Positions 32,551 through 40,845 of a DNA stretch of 64,000 bases are shown here, one piece after another (within the stretch, counting starts at the first letter, position 1; every line of letters starts with the position of its first letter). The stretch is from Pedobacter sp. MC2016-15 (GTDB lineage Bacteria > Bacteroidota > Bacteroidia > Sphingobacteriales > Sphingobacteriaceae). Where the stretch lies: the NCBI RefSeq assembly GCF_026239695.1, contig NZ_JAPIVS010000008.1, forward strand, positions 124,001 to 188,000, in the 5' to 3' direction. The notes under the pieces are model-generated. The model did not search any database and was not told the DNA's origin. It worked only from the letters and a program-made list of their open reading frames with translations. The translations under genes were made by a program, and so were the position numbers.

Positions 32551-34086
32551 TCAATTTAATTTGCTGATCAGTTCGCCTACACGCAGTGCATTTGCTGCAA
32601 TGGTGAGGCTTGGATTTAATGCTGCAGAGGTGGGCATAACACTGCCATCGGTGACAAACAGGTTATCAATTCCTCTGAAACGGCAGCTTTCGTCGAGCGC
32701 TGAGGTTTTCTCATTTGCACCCATGCGCACCGTACCCACAGCATGAGAAAAAGTTCGGATCCCATGCGTATAGTGCGTCAGTGCACCGGCGCCCTTCATG
32801 ATCTTCTTCGCCTCCCCGGTCAAAACCTTCATGGCCGCTTTATCTCTGTCGCTGTAAGTGTGGTTGATCATTACCCGGGGCAAGCCAAACTCATCCGGGA
32901 AAGCTGTATCGATGGTAAGCGCATTGTTATATTGCGGTTGGTCTTCAACAATAGCCAGCAGGCCACTCAGCAACTTCACTGCCGGACTCAGCACTTTTCC
33001 CAGCACACCCTTCAATTCGTTTTCAACCACACTGGCAGGTGGCGTCGGCATTTGCTGCAAGCTCCCCAGTTTATTAAATTCCGGTACCTTCGGGTGGCCG
33101 AAGTAATAGTCCAGTATCGCCAGTTGCTTATGAAAACGACCCTGTTTATCTGCTATACCCGGAAAAATCCCGAAGATGATCGCATTCAGATGGCGCATGA
33201 GATAGCGGCCCACCACATGTCCTCCGGGATTAAACTGCTGCAGACCTGATGATAAGAGGATATGCGCGCTGCCCAATGAACCTGCAGCCAGGATAAACTT
33301 ACCGGCTTTGAAAGTATGCTGTTGTCTGGTGATTTTTGAAATGCAGTCGACACTGATGATGCGGCCGTTCCTGGTGTTTAATTGTGTAACCACCATATTT
33401 GGCAGTAATGTCATGCCCTTTGACATCAGCCCTGGGATCAGAGTGGTAGCCAGATCATTCTTCGCACCTACCGCACAGGCGAAGGTGTCGCAGGTTTTGC
33501 AACTGAGACAGGTTTGGCGACTCGTATCTTCATAGTTGATCGCCAGGGGCAGCTGGAAGGGGTTCAGCCCTAATTTTTGTGCACTGGATTTTACCCGGTG
33601 TGATATGTTAGCCAATGGCGATATCTGTTGCGGCAGCGGCGCGCTATCCCTTGGCTCGGTTGGATCAACACCCCTTTCACCAGAAATATTCAGGATGCCC
33701 TCGGCTTTCGTATAATATCTCTCCAGGTCGTTATAGCTGATGGGCCAGCCTTGTGCGTCTTTACCTTCAATCTGTTCGTTCTTCTCAAAGTCGGCCTCGC
33801 GAAAGCGAAAAGATACTCCCCCGTAAAAAACCGAGGGGCCGCCTACACAGGAATACAGGCCCATTGTGGGTTTATTCCCACCAACAGGGACATGCAGAAG
33901 AGAGGATTTGTCGTAGAATGGGGAAAGTTCGATAGAACCATTTGGGCCCCAGTTTTCTTCGGCACTGCGGTTTACCCAGTCGCCCCGTTCCAGCATCAGT
34001 ACTTTCATTCCCGCATCAACCAGCGGCCTGGCAGCCATAGAACCACCAAAGCCACTTCCAATTACAATCGCATCGTAGCTATCCAT
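32551..34086 (-). CDS. GMC family FAD oxidoreductase with Cys cluster
   Basis: A 511-residue flavoenzyme, no signal peptide. The FAD motif is IVIGSGFGGSMAARPLV at the N-terminus; the C-terminus carries the GMC catalytic elements HAVGTVRMG and TDGSVMPTSAALNPSLTIAANALR (His and Asn). Between them lies a cysteine-rich segment, TCLSCKTCDTFACAVGAKN, like that of a GMC subgroup acting on sterols, polyols or other alcohols, and probably a metal or disulfide site. First gene of the operon with Gfo/Idh and desaturase. The promoter region upstream carries element B (34139-34187), shared with the lytS region. The substrate is likely an alcohol; identity unknown. Confidence 0.87.
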   Translation of the reverse strand: MDSYDAIVIGSGFGGSMAARPLVDAGMKVLMLERGDWVNRSAEENWGPNGSIELSPFYDKSSLLHVPVGGNKPTMGLYSCVGGPSVFYGGVSFRFREADFEKNEQIEGKDAQGWPISYNDLERYYTKAEGILNISGERGVDPTEPRDSAPLPQQISPLANISHRVKSSAQKLGLNPFQLPLAINYEDTSRQTCLSCKTCDTFACAVGAKNDLATTLIPGLMSKGMTLLPNMVVTQLNTRNGRIISVDCISKITRQQHTFKAGKFILAAGSLGSAHILLSSGLQQFNPGGHVVGRYLMRHLNAIIFGIFPGIADKQGRFHKQLAILDYYFGHPKVPEFNKLGSLQQMPTPPASVVENELKGVLGKVLSPAVKLLSGLLAIVEDQPQYNNALTIDTAFPDEFGLPRVMINHTYSDRDKAAMKVLTGEAKKIMKGAGALTHYTHGIRTFSHAVGTVRMGANEKTSALDESCRFRGIDNLFVTDGSVMPTSAALNPSLTIAANALRVGELISKLN

Positions 34087-34138
34087 CTTGTTCCTTTTTG
34101 TGGCTCAAATGAAGCGGGATTTCTCAAGGCTTGAACTG

Positions 34139-34187
34139 AAAATGGACAGGAGGCGGGCAAATAAGCCGCTAAAACGGGCATCACATT
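34139..34187. promoter_or_regulatory. Shared element B, candidate LytTR binding site
   Basis: Matches element A (28563-28611) at 38 of 49 positions. CGGGC at 34154 and 34175 is again 21 bp apart. It sits between the divergent GMC operon (53 bases before its start) and the PPC-domain gene (87 bases before its start). The AGGAGG inside is not a ribosome site: no start codon follows at a useful distance. Confidence 0.65.
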
Positions 34188-34273
34188 AAGACATGCCAAA
34201 AACCTTCAAGCCGCGGGATTGTTCTAGTAAGAAACAAGCCCCTATGTCAGAAAAACGCCATATATTCCCACTG

Positions 34274-34765
34274 ATGAAAAGATATTACCTGATCCTCTTG
34301 CTGGCCCTAATTGGGTTCAGCAGCTATGCGCAAACGGCCGATACTGCGCGATATATTAAGACAGCTACAGGATACCTGATGGTGCTCCGGCAGGGCGATG
34401 ATGTTTTTAAGGAAATTGAAAAGCTGGCAACGGCCGAAAAGATCCCCTCGGCAAACTTTACCGGGATGGGCTTTGTAAACGCGAAGTTTGGTTTTTTTGA
34501 TTTTAAGACGAAGGAGTACAAACCGAAGGATTTCAAAGAAGTAGAGCTGGCGAGCATGAACGGATCAATTGCCTGGCAGAAGGGGCAGCCTTCCCTGCAT
34601 GTTCATGGAGTAGTTACAGACGCCTCCTTTAAAGCCTTTGGAGGTCATCTGCTTTCAGCTACAGTGAGTACAGGATCTCTTGAAATCACCGTGATCGTTC
34701 ATGATAAGAAGCTCGAACGGAAAATGGAGGAGCCTTTGGGCGCCAATGTGTTGCAGTTGCAATAA
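34274..34765 (+). CDS. Secreted PPC (DUF296) domain protein
   Basis: A 163-residue protein; start at ATG 34274 because MKRYYLILLLALIGFSSYAQ is a clear signal peptide, while the open frame further upstream looks non-coding. The mature part is a single PPC/DUF296 domain: YLMVLRQGDDVFKEIEKLATAEKIPSANFTGMGFV, then LHVHGVVTDASFKAFGGHLLSATVSTGSLEITV with the family's clustered histidines that can bind a metal. Most PPC proteins are cytoplasmic or fused to AT-hooks in plants, so export is notable. Divergent from the GMC operon, sharing element B. Confidence 0.83.
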   Translation: MKRYYLILLLALIGFSSYAQTADTARYIKTATGYLMVLRQGDDVFKEIEKLATAEKIPSANFTGMGFVNAKFGFFDFKTKEYKPKDFKEVELASMNGSIAWQKGQPSLHVHGVVTDASFKAFGGHLLSATVSTGSLEITVIVHDKKLERKMEEPLGANVLQLQ

Positions 34766-34780
34766 TATGGAAAGCAGTTA

Positions 34781-34794
34781 TTAACTTAAGTTAA
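34781..34794. promoter_or_regulatory. Crp/Fnr operator before the DUF308 gene
   Basis: TTAACTTAAGTTAA, a perfect 14-bp palindrome repeated exactly at 36260-36273. The centre is 29 nt before GATCTTTG (34817-34824), a -7-like box. The likely binder is the Crp/Fnr protein of 35546-36133. Confidence 0.75.
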
Positions 34795-34847
34795 AAATGT
34801 CAATATGATTTAAGCAGATCTTTGGTGTGAAATTAAAACAGAACATC

Positions 34848-35438
34848 ATGAACTCAACAGATCAATCTTCGATTCACACTACAACTGAGGCTGGCAACAT
34901 AGCAAAAGCATTGCGCAGCCTATACTTTACACGGGTAGCTTTCTCCGTTCTCTGGATCATCCTTGTAGGGACAGTAGCCCGCACCAACACCTCCGCGGCA
35001 GCTGTATTATTCATACTTTACCCCGCCTGGGATGTGATCGCAACCTTCCTTGATATCAGAGCCAATGCCGCTACAGCCGTTAAGACTCCACAATATGTCA
35101 ATGCGGTTATCAGTATCCTCACTACAATTGCTGTCATCATCGCCTTACAAACAGGAATTCCTGAAACCCTGATGGTATTTGGGGTATGGGCTTCGCTGAC
35201 GGGCCTCATGCAGCTCGTTCTTGGTCTGCGACGCCGTAAACTCATGGAAGGTCAATGGCCAATGATCATCAGCGGAGCGCAGTCCATGTTAGCAGGGGGC
35301 TTCATCATTGCTACAGCACACACTGCGAAGGAAGGGATTGTTTCACTGATCGGATATTCGGCCTTCGGGGCTTTTTACTTCCTGCTCGCTGCAGTCCGAT
35401 TGAGTAAAACAATCAAAAACGAGTCCGTTGCAGCTTAG
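34848..35438 (+). CDS. DUF308 (HdeD-like) membrane protein
   Basis: A 196-residue inner-membrane protein; start at ATG 34848 (MNSTDQSSIHTTTEAGN). After a ~30-residue polar N-terminus come about six hydrophobic segments (VAFSVLWIILVGTVA, AAAVLFILYPAWDVIATF, AVISILTTIAVIIAL, LMVFGVWASLTGLMQLVLGL, MIISGAQSMLAGGFIIAT, LIGYSAFGAFYFLLAAV), the DUF308 pattern related to HdeD. Function unknown; HdeD contributes to acid resistance in E. coli. A Crp/Fnr palindrome sits 54 bases before its start at class II spacing. The convergent regulator gene carries the same palindrome, so they likely form a regulator-target pair. Confidence 0.82.
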   Translation: MNSTDQSSIHTTTEAGNIAKALRSLYFTRVAFSVLWIILVGTVARTNTSAAAVLFILYPAWDVIATFLDIRANAATAVKTPQYVNAVISILTTIAVIIALQTGIPETLMVFGVWASLTGLMQLVLGLRRRKLMEGQWPMIISGAQSMLAGGFIIATAHTAKEGIVSLIGYSAFGAFYFLLAAVRLSKTIKNESVAA

Positions 35439-35479
35439 TCAATGCTTAAGCCAGGGGCGATGGCTGAGAACATAATTAC

Positions 35480-35516
35480 AGCAGTGGTTGCAGAACTTAT
35501 TTCAGCAACCACTGCT
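35480..35516. terminator. Hairpin between convergent DUF308 and Crp/Fnr genes
   Basis: AGCAGTGGTTGC and GCAACCACTGCT form a perfect 12-bp stem with a 13-nt loop, midway between two convergent stop codons. T-runs are weak on both strands; it probably ends both transcripts. Confidence 0.65.
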
Positions 35517-35545
35517 AAAGTTCCTCATGGCAATACTCTACATCC

Positions 35546-36133
35546 TTACTGACTTATCCTTTTCCGTATCCGGCTCAATGAAGGGTTAGTAATCCCGAGA
35601 TAGGAGGAGATATGGTAAGCGGGTATACGATTGATGATGTTGGGATGCTCATTCAGCAACCTGAGATATCTTTTTTCGTGACTCATAAACAGCAGTTCCT
35701 CTGTCCGCGTCTGTGAGTAGGTAAAGAAAAGCTCCGCCAGCAGACGCCCAAAAGTTGCCCAGTTGGGATGAGTCTGATAAAGACTCGTCAGGTCGCGGTG
35801 CGAAATGTATACAATTTCAGCATCTTCCAGCGCCTGTATAAAATAGTGGCAGATGTTGCGGGTAATAAAACTTCTGAAAGACACCAGGAATTGGTTTTCC
35901 GTAAAAAAGTACAAGTTCTTTTCTTCGCTGGTCTCGGGATCAACGTAATAGATCCTGAAAATACCTTTCACCACTATCCCGAGGTCGTTACATACCACAT
36001 ATTGCATATTAAAGAAGTCGCCCTTACTGATTTTTCTGGGCTTCCAGAGCATCTGTGCATCCGCCAGATCTTTGTCCGACAAAGCAGCAAACTCTTTAAG
36101 CTGTTCCTGAAGCATTTCGTGGTATTCGTGCAT
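35546..36133 (-). CDS. Crp/Fnr family regulator (paralogue 2)
   Basis: A 195-residue regulator; I start at ATG 36133 (MHEYHEMLQEQL). An in-frame ATG at 36145 would add four residues. The beta-roll sensor spans residues ~25-120 (KISKGDFFNMQYVVCNDLGIVVKGIFRIYYVD). The HTH is IPAYHISSYLGITNPSLSRIRKRISQ. The recognition helix has Asn-Pro where E. coli CRP has Arg180-Glu181; accordingly the linked palindrome is TTAACTTAAGTTAA, not TGTGA. That palindrome lies about 130 bases upstream of the start and 29 nt from the -7-like box AAGATTTG (36237-36230), so the protein probably activates itself and the convergent DUF308 gene. Confidence 0.88.
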   Translation of the reverse strand: MHEYHEMLQEQLKEFAALSDKDLADAQMLWKPRKISKGDFFNMQYVVCNDLGIVVKGIFRIYYVDPETSEEKNLYFFTENQFLVSFRSFITRNICHYFIQALEDAEIVYISHRDLTSLYQTHPNWATFGRLLAELFFTYSQTRTEELLFMSHEKRYLRLLNEHPNIINRIPAYHISSYLGITNPSLSRIRKRISQ

Positions 36134-36259
36134 AAGTACAAACATTAAATTTCCTGGAATACCCTACCTCAAGGAGCTGATATCAGATCAGGCGGCTTCA
36201 GCTTTGTGACAGGTTGAGTTTCCGGGTAACAAATCTTAGTACAAAAAACGTGATTATTT

Positions 36260-36273
36260 TTAACTTAAGTTAA
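36260..36273. promoter_or_regulatory. Crp/Fnr operator before paralogue 2
   Basis: TTAACTTAAGTTAA, identical to 34781-34794. On the minus strand its centre is 29 nt before AAGATTTG (36237-36230), the same geometry as at the other sites. Confidence 0.7.
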
Positions 36274-36315
36274 TTTTTTCGGGTCGGGCAACTGCCATGG
36301 CTAGTACGTCACAGA

Positions 36316-37317
36316 TTACAGTTCCTTCTTCAGGGCTTTTTTCAGCTGACTTAAAAATTCTGCTACGCTGGTTGCAGTTCCTGATGAGGGCTCCTTAATT
36401 GCACATCCAAGTGTTACAAAACTTTTCAGATCTTCCATCTGCCAGATGGCTGCACCACTCATTTCGGGATAGTCCTTCTTAAAGCCATGCAGCTGTTTGC
36501 TGATTTCCGCCACAGATTTACTGCCTTTATGGGTATCGCAGGTGCTGAAGGAGCCACGTACCATAAATATCGGATAGATCGGCTGTGCAGGTTTTAGTCC
36601 TTGTACCCAGTTCTTGATGTCGTTGCGGATGCCACCGTCATAACACTGCAGATACAGAGCGTCCACCACATTTTTGTCTGATGCTGCGAGGATTTCTGTC
36701 CAGTAATTATTTCTTCTGAAGGGGCATAAAGTCATGTGCATGTTCAAATCCGCGGCGATTTTACCCATAGCAATGATCGAGGGACTGTGGTAAACCGATT
36801 CATCATCAATACAAAAGGCATCGGCACCCAATACCTCTTTCAATACCTTCATCAGGTTGTACAGCGTGCTCTCCCTGCCGGTACCGGTTACGATACCAGG
36901 TACTTTCAGGGCGGGATCATACCAGTCGCGGATAAAATCAAAAGTGTTTGGTGGTTGTCCATACCAGCGGCCTTCCAGCAGGATCTCGATCCGGCTGATG
37001 GAAGAGTTTTTCTTCAGGTCCCTTACTCTTTTCACATAGGCAGGATCTCCAACCCATTTACCTTCATGAACGATCGGCTGCTTTGAATCGCCCGAGTAAA
37101 GATCACCATCAGCATGGATATAGAAACTGGATAGGAGAATGGTATTAAAACCACTGCGTTTTAACAATGTATAGGTCGTATCATTGCCAGGATACATTCC
37201 TCTGCCAAACATTGATAAGTTTTTGGCAGGCAACGGAGCAGCAGGAGTATAAGTCTGTTGTGCAAAAGAACACAGGGAAAGGACAGATAAAATAATCAGC
37301 GAAAGCAGAGGTTTCAT
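36316..37317 (-). CDS. Secreted TIM-barrel glycosidase-like protein
   Basis: A 333-residue protein with a signal peptide (LIILSVLSLCSFAQ). The pattern of strands (GFNTILLSSFYIHADGDLY, RIEILLEGRWYG, ADAFCIDDES, MHMTLCPFR, DALYLQCYDGG, PIYPIFMVRG, GAAIWQMED) reads as a TIM barrel. The DAFCIDDES strand end with acidic residues recalls GH18-type catalytic sites, without the full DxxDxDxE motif. I would call it a putative glycosidase or carbohydrate-binding barrel. Divergent from the GH16 gene at 37490, which supports a role in glucan or related polysaccharide metabolism. Family not confirmed. Confidence 0.6.
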   Translation of the reverse strand: MKPLLSLIILSVLSLCSFAQQTYTPAAPLPAKNLSMFGRGMYPGNDTTYTLLKRSGFNTILLSSFYIHADGDLYSGDSKQPIVHEGKWVGDPAYVKRVRDLKKNSSISRIEILLEGRWYGQPPNTFDFIRDWYDPALKVPGIVTGTGRESTLYNLMKVLKEVLGADAFCIDDESVYHSPSIIAMGKIAADLNMHMTLCPFRRNNYWTEILAASDKNVVDALYLQCYDGGIRNDIKNWVQGLKPAQPIYPIFMVRGSFSTCDTHKGSKSVAEISKQLHGFKKDYPEMSGAAIWQMEDLKSFVTLGCAIKEPSSGTATSVAEFLSQLKKALKKEL

Positions 37318-37394
37318 AAATATTATAAGGATTTCTGAGCCAAGTTAAATAGAATTGGGCATTAGTGCTCTCAATTTTTAACTTATCCGGGAAA

Positions 37395-37411
37395 CTCTCC
37401 TCAAAGGAGAG
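37395..37411 (+). other. Small hairpin upstream of the GH16 gene
   Basis: CTCTCCT-CAA-AGGAGAG, a 7-bp perfect stem with a 3-nt loop, about 80 bases before the GH16 start. No T-run follows. It could lie in the 5' leader; function unknown. Confidence 0.4.
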
Positions 37412-37489
37412 CCAAATGCATTCGTTGAGGTGCAGACAAGCCAGATAAAATGTATCTTCCCCGTGTAAACAACAAGCAGAAGATATTTA

Positions 37490-38638
37490 ATGACAGCAGA
37501 TACAGATATTGACAGGTTAGCCATTGTAAGCATCCGGGATGCTGATACAATCGCGGACCGCTCCTCAAAGACCGTAGCCTGGCAGGATGCGGTAAAAGAG
37601 TATAAATTCAGTCCATCCCCAAGCTGGGGCGACGAATTTAATTACGCAGGCGCTCCTGACCCGAAGAAGTGGAGTATCAGTACCGGCAATGGCTACTATG
37701 GCTGGGGGAACCACGAACAACAGTATTTCACGGACAGGGCAAGCAATGTGAAAGTTGAAGATGGCAGGTTGAAGATCACTGCCCGGAATGAGTCGTACAA
37801 TGACTTCGATTATACCTCCGGAAAAATTGTATCCAGAAAAAAACAACGTTACGGCAGATACATCATCAGCGCGAAAATGCCTTTAGGCATAGGACTCTGG
37901 CCCGCAATCTTTGGGTTTGGAGCAAGGCACAAGGACTATGATCTGAAAAGCTGGCCGAAATGCGGCGAGTTCGATATTGTTGAAGTTAAAGGACAAAATG
38001 ATCGTCAGGTAAACTATAATGTGCACACTGCTCATTCCTCGGGTGCAGCAAATATGGTTACGCTACCCACAAATCCTTCCCTCAGCCAGTTCAATGAATA
38101 CAGGATCGACTGGACTCCCGCGTATATCAAATGGTATTTTAATGGAAAACTGATGCGTACCTTCAGCAAGAACGGTAATGGATACGAAGGATGGCCTTTT
38201 GATGATGAGTTCGATCTGAATATCTGCCTGAACGTCGGTGGTGATTTTGTAGGCCACAACATCAACAGAACCGTGATGCCTGCAAGTATGGAAATTGAAT
38301 ATGTGAGGTACTATGCGCTGACCAATGCCATTAAAAACACTTCTTATGCGCCCAATCCGGTAAAACCCATCCTTTCACCTGCAGCAGCAGAGATCTCAGT
38401 CAGCCAATCCCAAACTTTTAAGGTCACGAACGTGCCCGCTGGGACCAAGGTCCATTGGTATTTCCTGGGTAACGATCTCACAAGTTCCGGAATATCAGGT
38501 CCTCAGGTCACGATCAGCCCGGAGATGTTGAAGGCAGCTGGCATTACATCCGGCAGGTCTTTTGAATTTTTTGTAGATTTTATCGATGCAAAAGGAGTTT
38601 CCAGTGAGGGCACCAAAGGAAGATTAACGATCAGGTAG
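37490..38638 (+). CDS. GH16 family glycoside hydrolase, no signal peptide
   Basis: A 382-residue GH16 enzyme. The catalytic motif is CGEFDIVEVKG with Glu160, Asp162 and Glu165 (ExDxxE, beta-bulge type), typical of laminarinases and related beta-glucanases. Other hallmarks: WGDEFNYAGAPDPKKWSI at the domain start, SGKIVSRKKQRYGRYIISAKMPLG and WPAIFGFG. A C-terminal ~90-residue Ig-like domain follows (SVSQSQTFKVTNVPAGTKVHWYF). The start at ATG 37490 is the only possible one before an in-frame stop at 37466-37468, and the N-terminus (MTADTDIDRLAIVSIRDADT) is no signal peptide. This is unusual for GH16 and could reflect a lost leader. Divergent from the TIM-barrel gene. Confidence 0.85.
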   Translation: MTADTDIDRLAIVSIRDADTIADRSSKTVAWQDAVKEYKFSPSPSWGDEFNYAGAPDPKKWSISTGNGYYGWGNHEQQYFTDRASNVKVEDGRLKITARNESYNDFDYTSGKIVSRKKQRYGRYIISAKMPLGIGLWPAIFGFGARHKDYDLKSWPKCGEFDIVEVKGQNDRQVNYNVHTAHSSGAANMVTLPTNPSLSQFNEYRIDWTPAYIKWYFNGKLMRTFSKNGNGYEGWPFDDEFDLNICLNVGGDFVGHNINRTVMPASMEIEYVRYYALTNAIKNTSYAPNPVKPILSPAAAEISVSQSQTFKVTNVPAGTKVHWYFLGNDLTSSGISGPQVTISPEMLKAAGITSGRSFEFFVDFIDAKGVSSEGTKGRLTIR

Positions 38639-38654
38639 CAAGACGCACCTACAA

Positions 38655-38690
38655 AAACAGGCCTGAAGCTGATCAGCCCCAGGCCCGTTT
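38655..38690 (-). terminator. Terminator of the ADH-SDR operon
   Basis: AAACAGGCCTG and CAGGCCCGTTT pair at 10 of 11 positions with a 14-nt loop. On the minus strand the stem runs into TGTTTTTGT. It lies 12 bases after the SDR stop and may also serve the convergent GH16 gene. Confidence 0.7.
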
Positions 38691-38702
38691 AAAAGCACAA
38701 AT

Positions 38703-39500
38703 TTATTCTTCGTCTACAGGTTTCTGTTGTTCATATGTTTGATGAGCAACAGTGCTGTCTGGCAGAACATTGCTCATGCCAACCTGCAGCTTATTCTTCA
38801 TACCGGATATCACCTTATCTTTACCGGCCATCAGCGCTTCATAACCATCCTTCGCTACGTCAGCCGGATCAGACATCGCATCCTTATCCTGCACAGCTTT
38901 ACTGTCCAGCATGTCTGCCTTGTTAAAGAAATCAGTATCGGTTACCCCCGGCATCAGCGCCGTTACGGTGATGTCAGTATCCTTGAGTTCTTCGCGAATT
39001 GCCTCTGTGAACGACAAAACAAAAGCTTTGGTACCATGATACACTGCCTGCCAGGGCCCCGGAAGCTTACTGGCAACAGAAGCCAGGTTAAGTACCTTTC
39101 CGGAATTCCTTTCGATCATCTCTTTAACAAATAGTTTGGTAAGTACCACAAGTGAAGAAATGTTCAGATTGATAATATCCAGTTCACGGTCAATATCGGT
39201 ATCCTCAAATTCTCCGTATACGCCCTGACCTGCATTGTTTACCAGTATATCAATACGTATGTGTTGCGACTGAAGATCTGCAAAAAGGGCAAAAGCCTCT
39301 TCTGGATCAAACAGATCCTTTGCGATAGGGATCACCTTTATACCATTTTTTTCCAGTTTTGCGACTTTCGCATCCAGCTCATCCTGATGACGCGATACAA
39401 TCACCAGGTTGTAACCATCTACAGCAAATAGTTTAGCGAGTTCAAAGCCTATACCGCTGGTTGCACCGGTAATTAAGGCATATTTGTTTTTAGTTTCCAT
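38703..39500 (-). CDS. SDR family oxidoreductase
   Basis: A 265-residue classical SDR with TGATSGIG, NNAGQGVYGEF, the catalytic Ser in NLASVASKLPG and YHGTK. The 'VSRHQDELDAKVAKLEKNG' region after strand 2 points to NADP preference. It belongs to the DltE/YqjQ-like group. The C-terminus ends in an acidic tail (QQKPVDEE). It is 47 bases downstream of a zinc alcohol dehydrogenase gene on the same strand and followed by a terminator, so both form an operon for alcohol/aldehyde or carbonyl turnover. Confidence 0.87.
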   Translation of the reverse strand: METKNKYALITGATSGIGFELAKLFAVDGYNLVIVSRHQDELDAKVAKLEKNGIKVIPIAKDLFDPEEAFALFADLQSQHIRIDILVNNAGQGVYGEFEDTDIDRELDIINLNISSLVVLTKLFVKEMIERNSGKVLNLASVASKLPGPWQAVYHGTKAFVLSFTEAIREELKDTDITVTALMPGVTDTDFFNKADMLDSKAVQDKDAMSDPADVAKDGYEALMAGKDKVISGMKNKLQVGMSNVLPDSTVAHQTYEQQKPVDEE

Positions 39501-39547
39501 AGGATTTTTGTTGTTAGGTATGATGAAATTTCAGTACCGGAGCCTGC

Positions 39548-40705
39548 TTAGGGCTTCAATACAACTTTGACGCAGTCGTCCTTTTTTTCGTCAAAGATCT
39601 TGTAGGCATGTGATACCTCGCTCAATGGCATCACGTGGGTGATAATATCATCCAGCACCACCTTTTCTTCTTTTACCAATTCAATCAATGTGTCGATGTA
39701 ATTTAATACCGGTGCTTGTCCCTGTTTGATCGTTAATCCTTTATCAAAGATTCTGAAAAGCGGGAAATTGTCATACGGACTGCCGTACACACCCAGGATA
39801 GAAACCGTTCCGCTTCTTCGAACAGCTTCAAAACACAACTCCAAAACTTTTATGCTGCCCTTCTCAAAGTTGACAGTAGCTTTAACCTTATCCAGAAAGG
39901 ATCTTTCTGGTTCAAATCCCACGGCATCGATACAAACATCTGCGCCACGTCCCTGCGTCATTTCGCGGATAGCTTCTACCACATCTACTTTATGTGGGTT
40001 CAGCGTATCCACCTTGTTCACTGCCTTTGCTTTTTCCAGACGGTAGTCGAGGGGATCAATAGCAATCACGCGACTGGCACCATGAAGCCATGCAGCTTTT
40101 TGTGCCATCAATCCTACAGGACCTGAGCCAAAAATAGCCACCACTTCTCCACCTTTCATCTGTGCCCAGTCTACACCCGACCAACCGGTAGGGAAGATGT
40201 CGGTAAGAAATAAAGCCTGCTCGTCGGTAATATTATCAGGAATAACACGTGGAGATACATCCCCATAAGGCACACGCACATATTCTGCCTGGCCGCCTGA
40301 GTAACCACCATAAAGATCGGTGTAACCAAAAAGCGCCGCACCCTTCTGATCCATCAGGTCGCCATTGGGTCCGTAGTGTTTGTAATTAGAGTTTTCGCAA
40401 CTAGGTGATGCGCCGTGGTTGCAAAAAAAGCAATGTCCGCAGGCAATGGGGAATGGCACGATCACACGGTCACCTTTTTTCAGGTTTTTTACTTCCGCGC
40501 CAACTTCTTCAACGATACCCATAAACTCATGTCCCATGACCATGTCGGTACTTTGAGGCACTGCGCCACTCAAAATGTGAAGATCGGATCCACAAATCGC
40601 GGTAGATGTCACTTTTAAAATGATGTCAGTTGCCAGTTCAATTCGGGGATCAGCTACAGTCGTGTAACTGATGTCTCCTGGTTTGTGAAATACTGCTGCT
40701 TTCAT
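39548..40705 (-). CDS. Zinc-dependent alcohol dehydrogenase
   Basis: A 385-residue medium-chain dehydrogenase. Catalytic zinc ligands: Cys in STAICGSDLH, His-Glu in VMGHEFMG. Structural zinc: the CGHCFFCNHGASPSCENSN loop. NAD-binding: IFGSGPVGLMAQKAA. The YTDLYGGYSGGQAEYVRVPYGD segment and the SGVDWAQMKGG stretch place it with formaldehyde-dehydrogenase-like and 'glutathione-independent' long-loop ADHs. It would oxidise short alcohols or aldehydes. First gene of the operon with the SDR at 38703; divergent from the small membrane protein at 40846. Confidence 0.88.
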   Translation of the reverse strand: MKAAVFHKPGDISYTTVADPRIELATDIILKVTSTAICGSDLHILSGAVPQSTDMVMGHEFMGIVEEVGAEVKNLKKGDRVIVPFPIACGHCFFCNHGASPSCENSNYKHYGPNGDLMDQKGAALFGYTDLYGGYSGGQAEYVRVPYGDVSPRVIPDNITDEQALFLTDIFPTGWSGVDWAQMKGGEVVAIFGSGPVGLMAQKAAWLHGASRVIAIDPLDYRLEKAKAVNKVDTLNPHKVDVVEAIREMTQGRGADVCIDAVGFEPERSFLDKVKATVNFEKGSIKVLELCFEAVRRSGTVSILGVYGSPYDNFPLFRIFDKGLTIKQGQAPVLNYIDTLIELVKEEKVVLDDIITHVMPLSEVSHAYKIFDEKKDDCVKVVLKP

Positions 40706-40845
40706 AAGTAGTTTTTTAGGTAGATGTTAGCAACTCCAACAAGCCGGCAAAGAAAAAGTTTCATCGGGTTTTGAAGATTGTAAATCAGATTATAAAGAGG
40801 TCTAAACTTTTTTGATTTCACCTTGTTACACCAAAATACTTTAAA

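Noticed and set aside
34149..34154. AGGAGG inside element B as a ribosome-binding site
   Set aside because: No start codon follows at a useful distance, the same block recurs in element A without a gene, and the genome uses little Shine-Dalgarno.
36260..36273. TTAACTTAAGTTAA as a terminator of the gene at 36316
   Set aside because: An all-AT stem is too weak, and the identical copy at 34781 lies in a promoter region with activator spacing.
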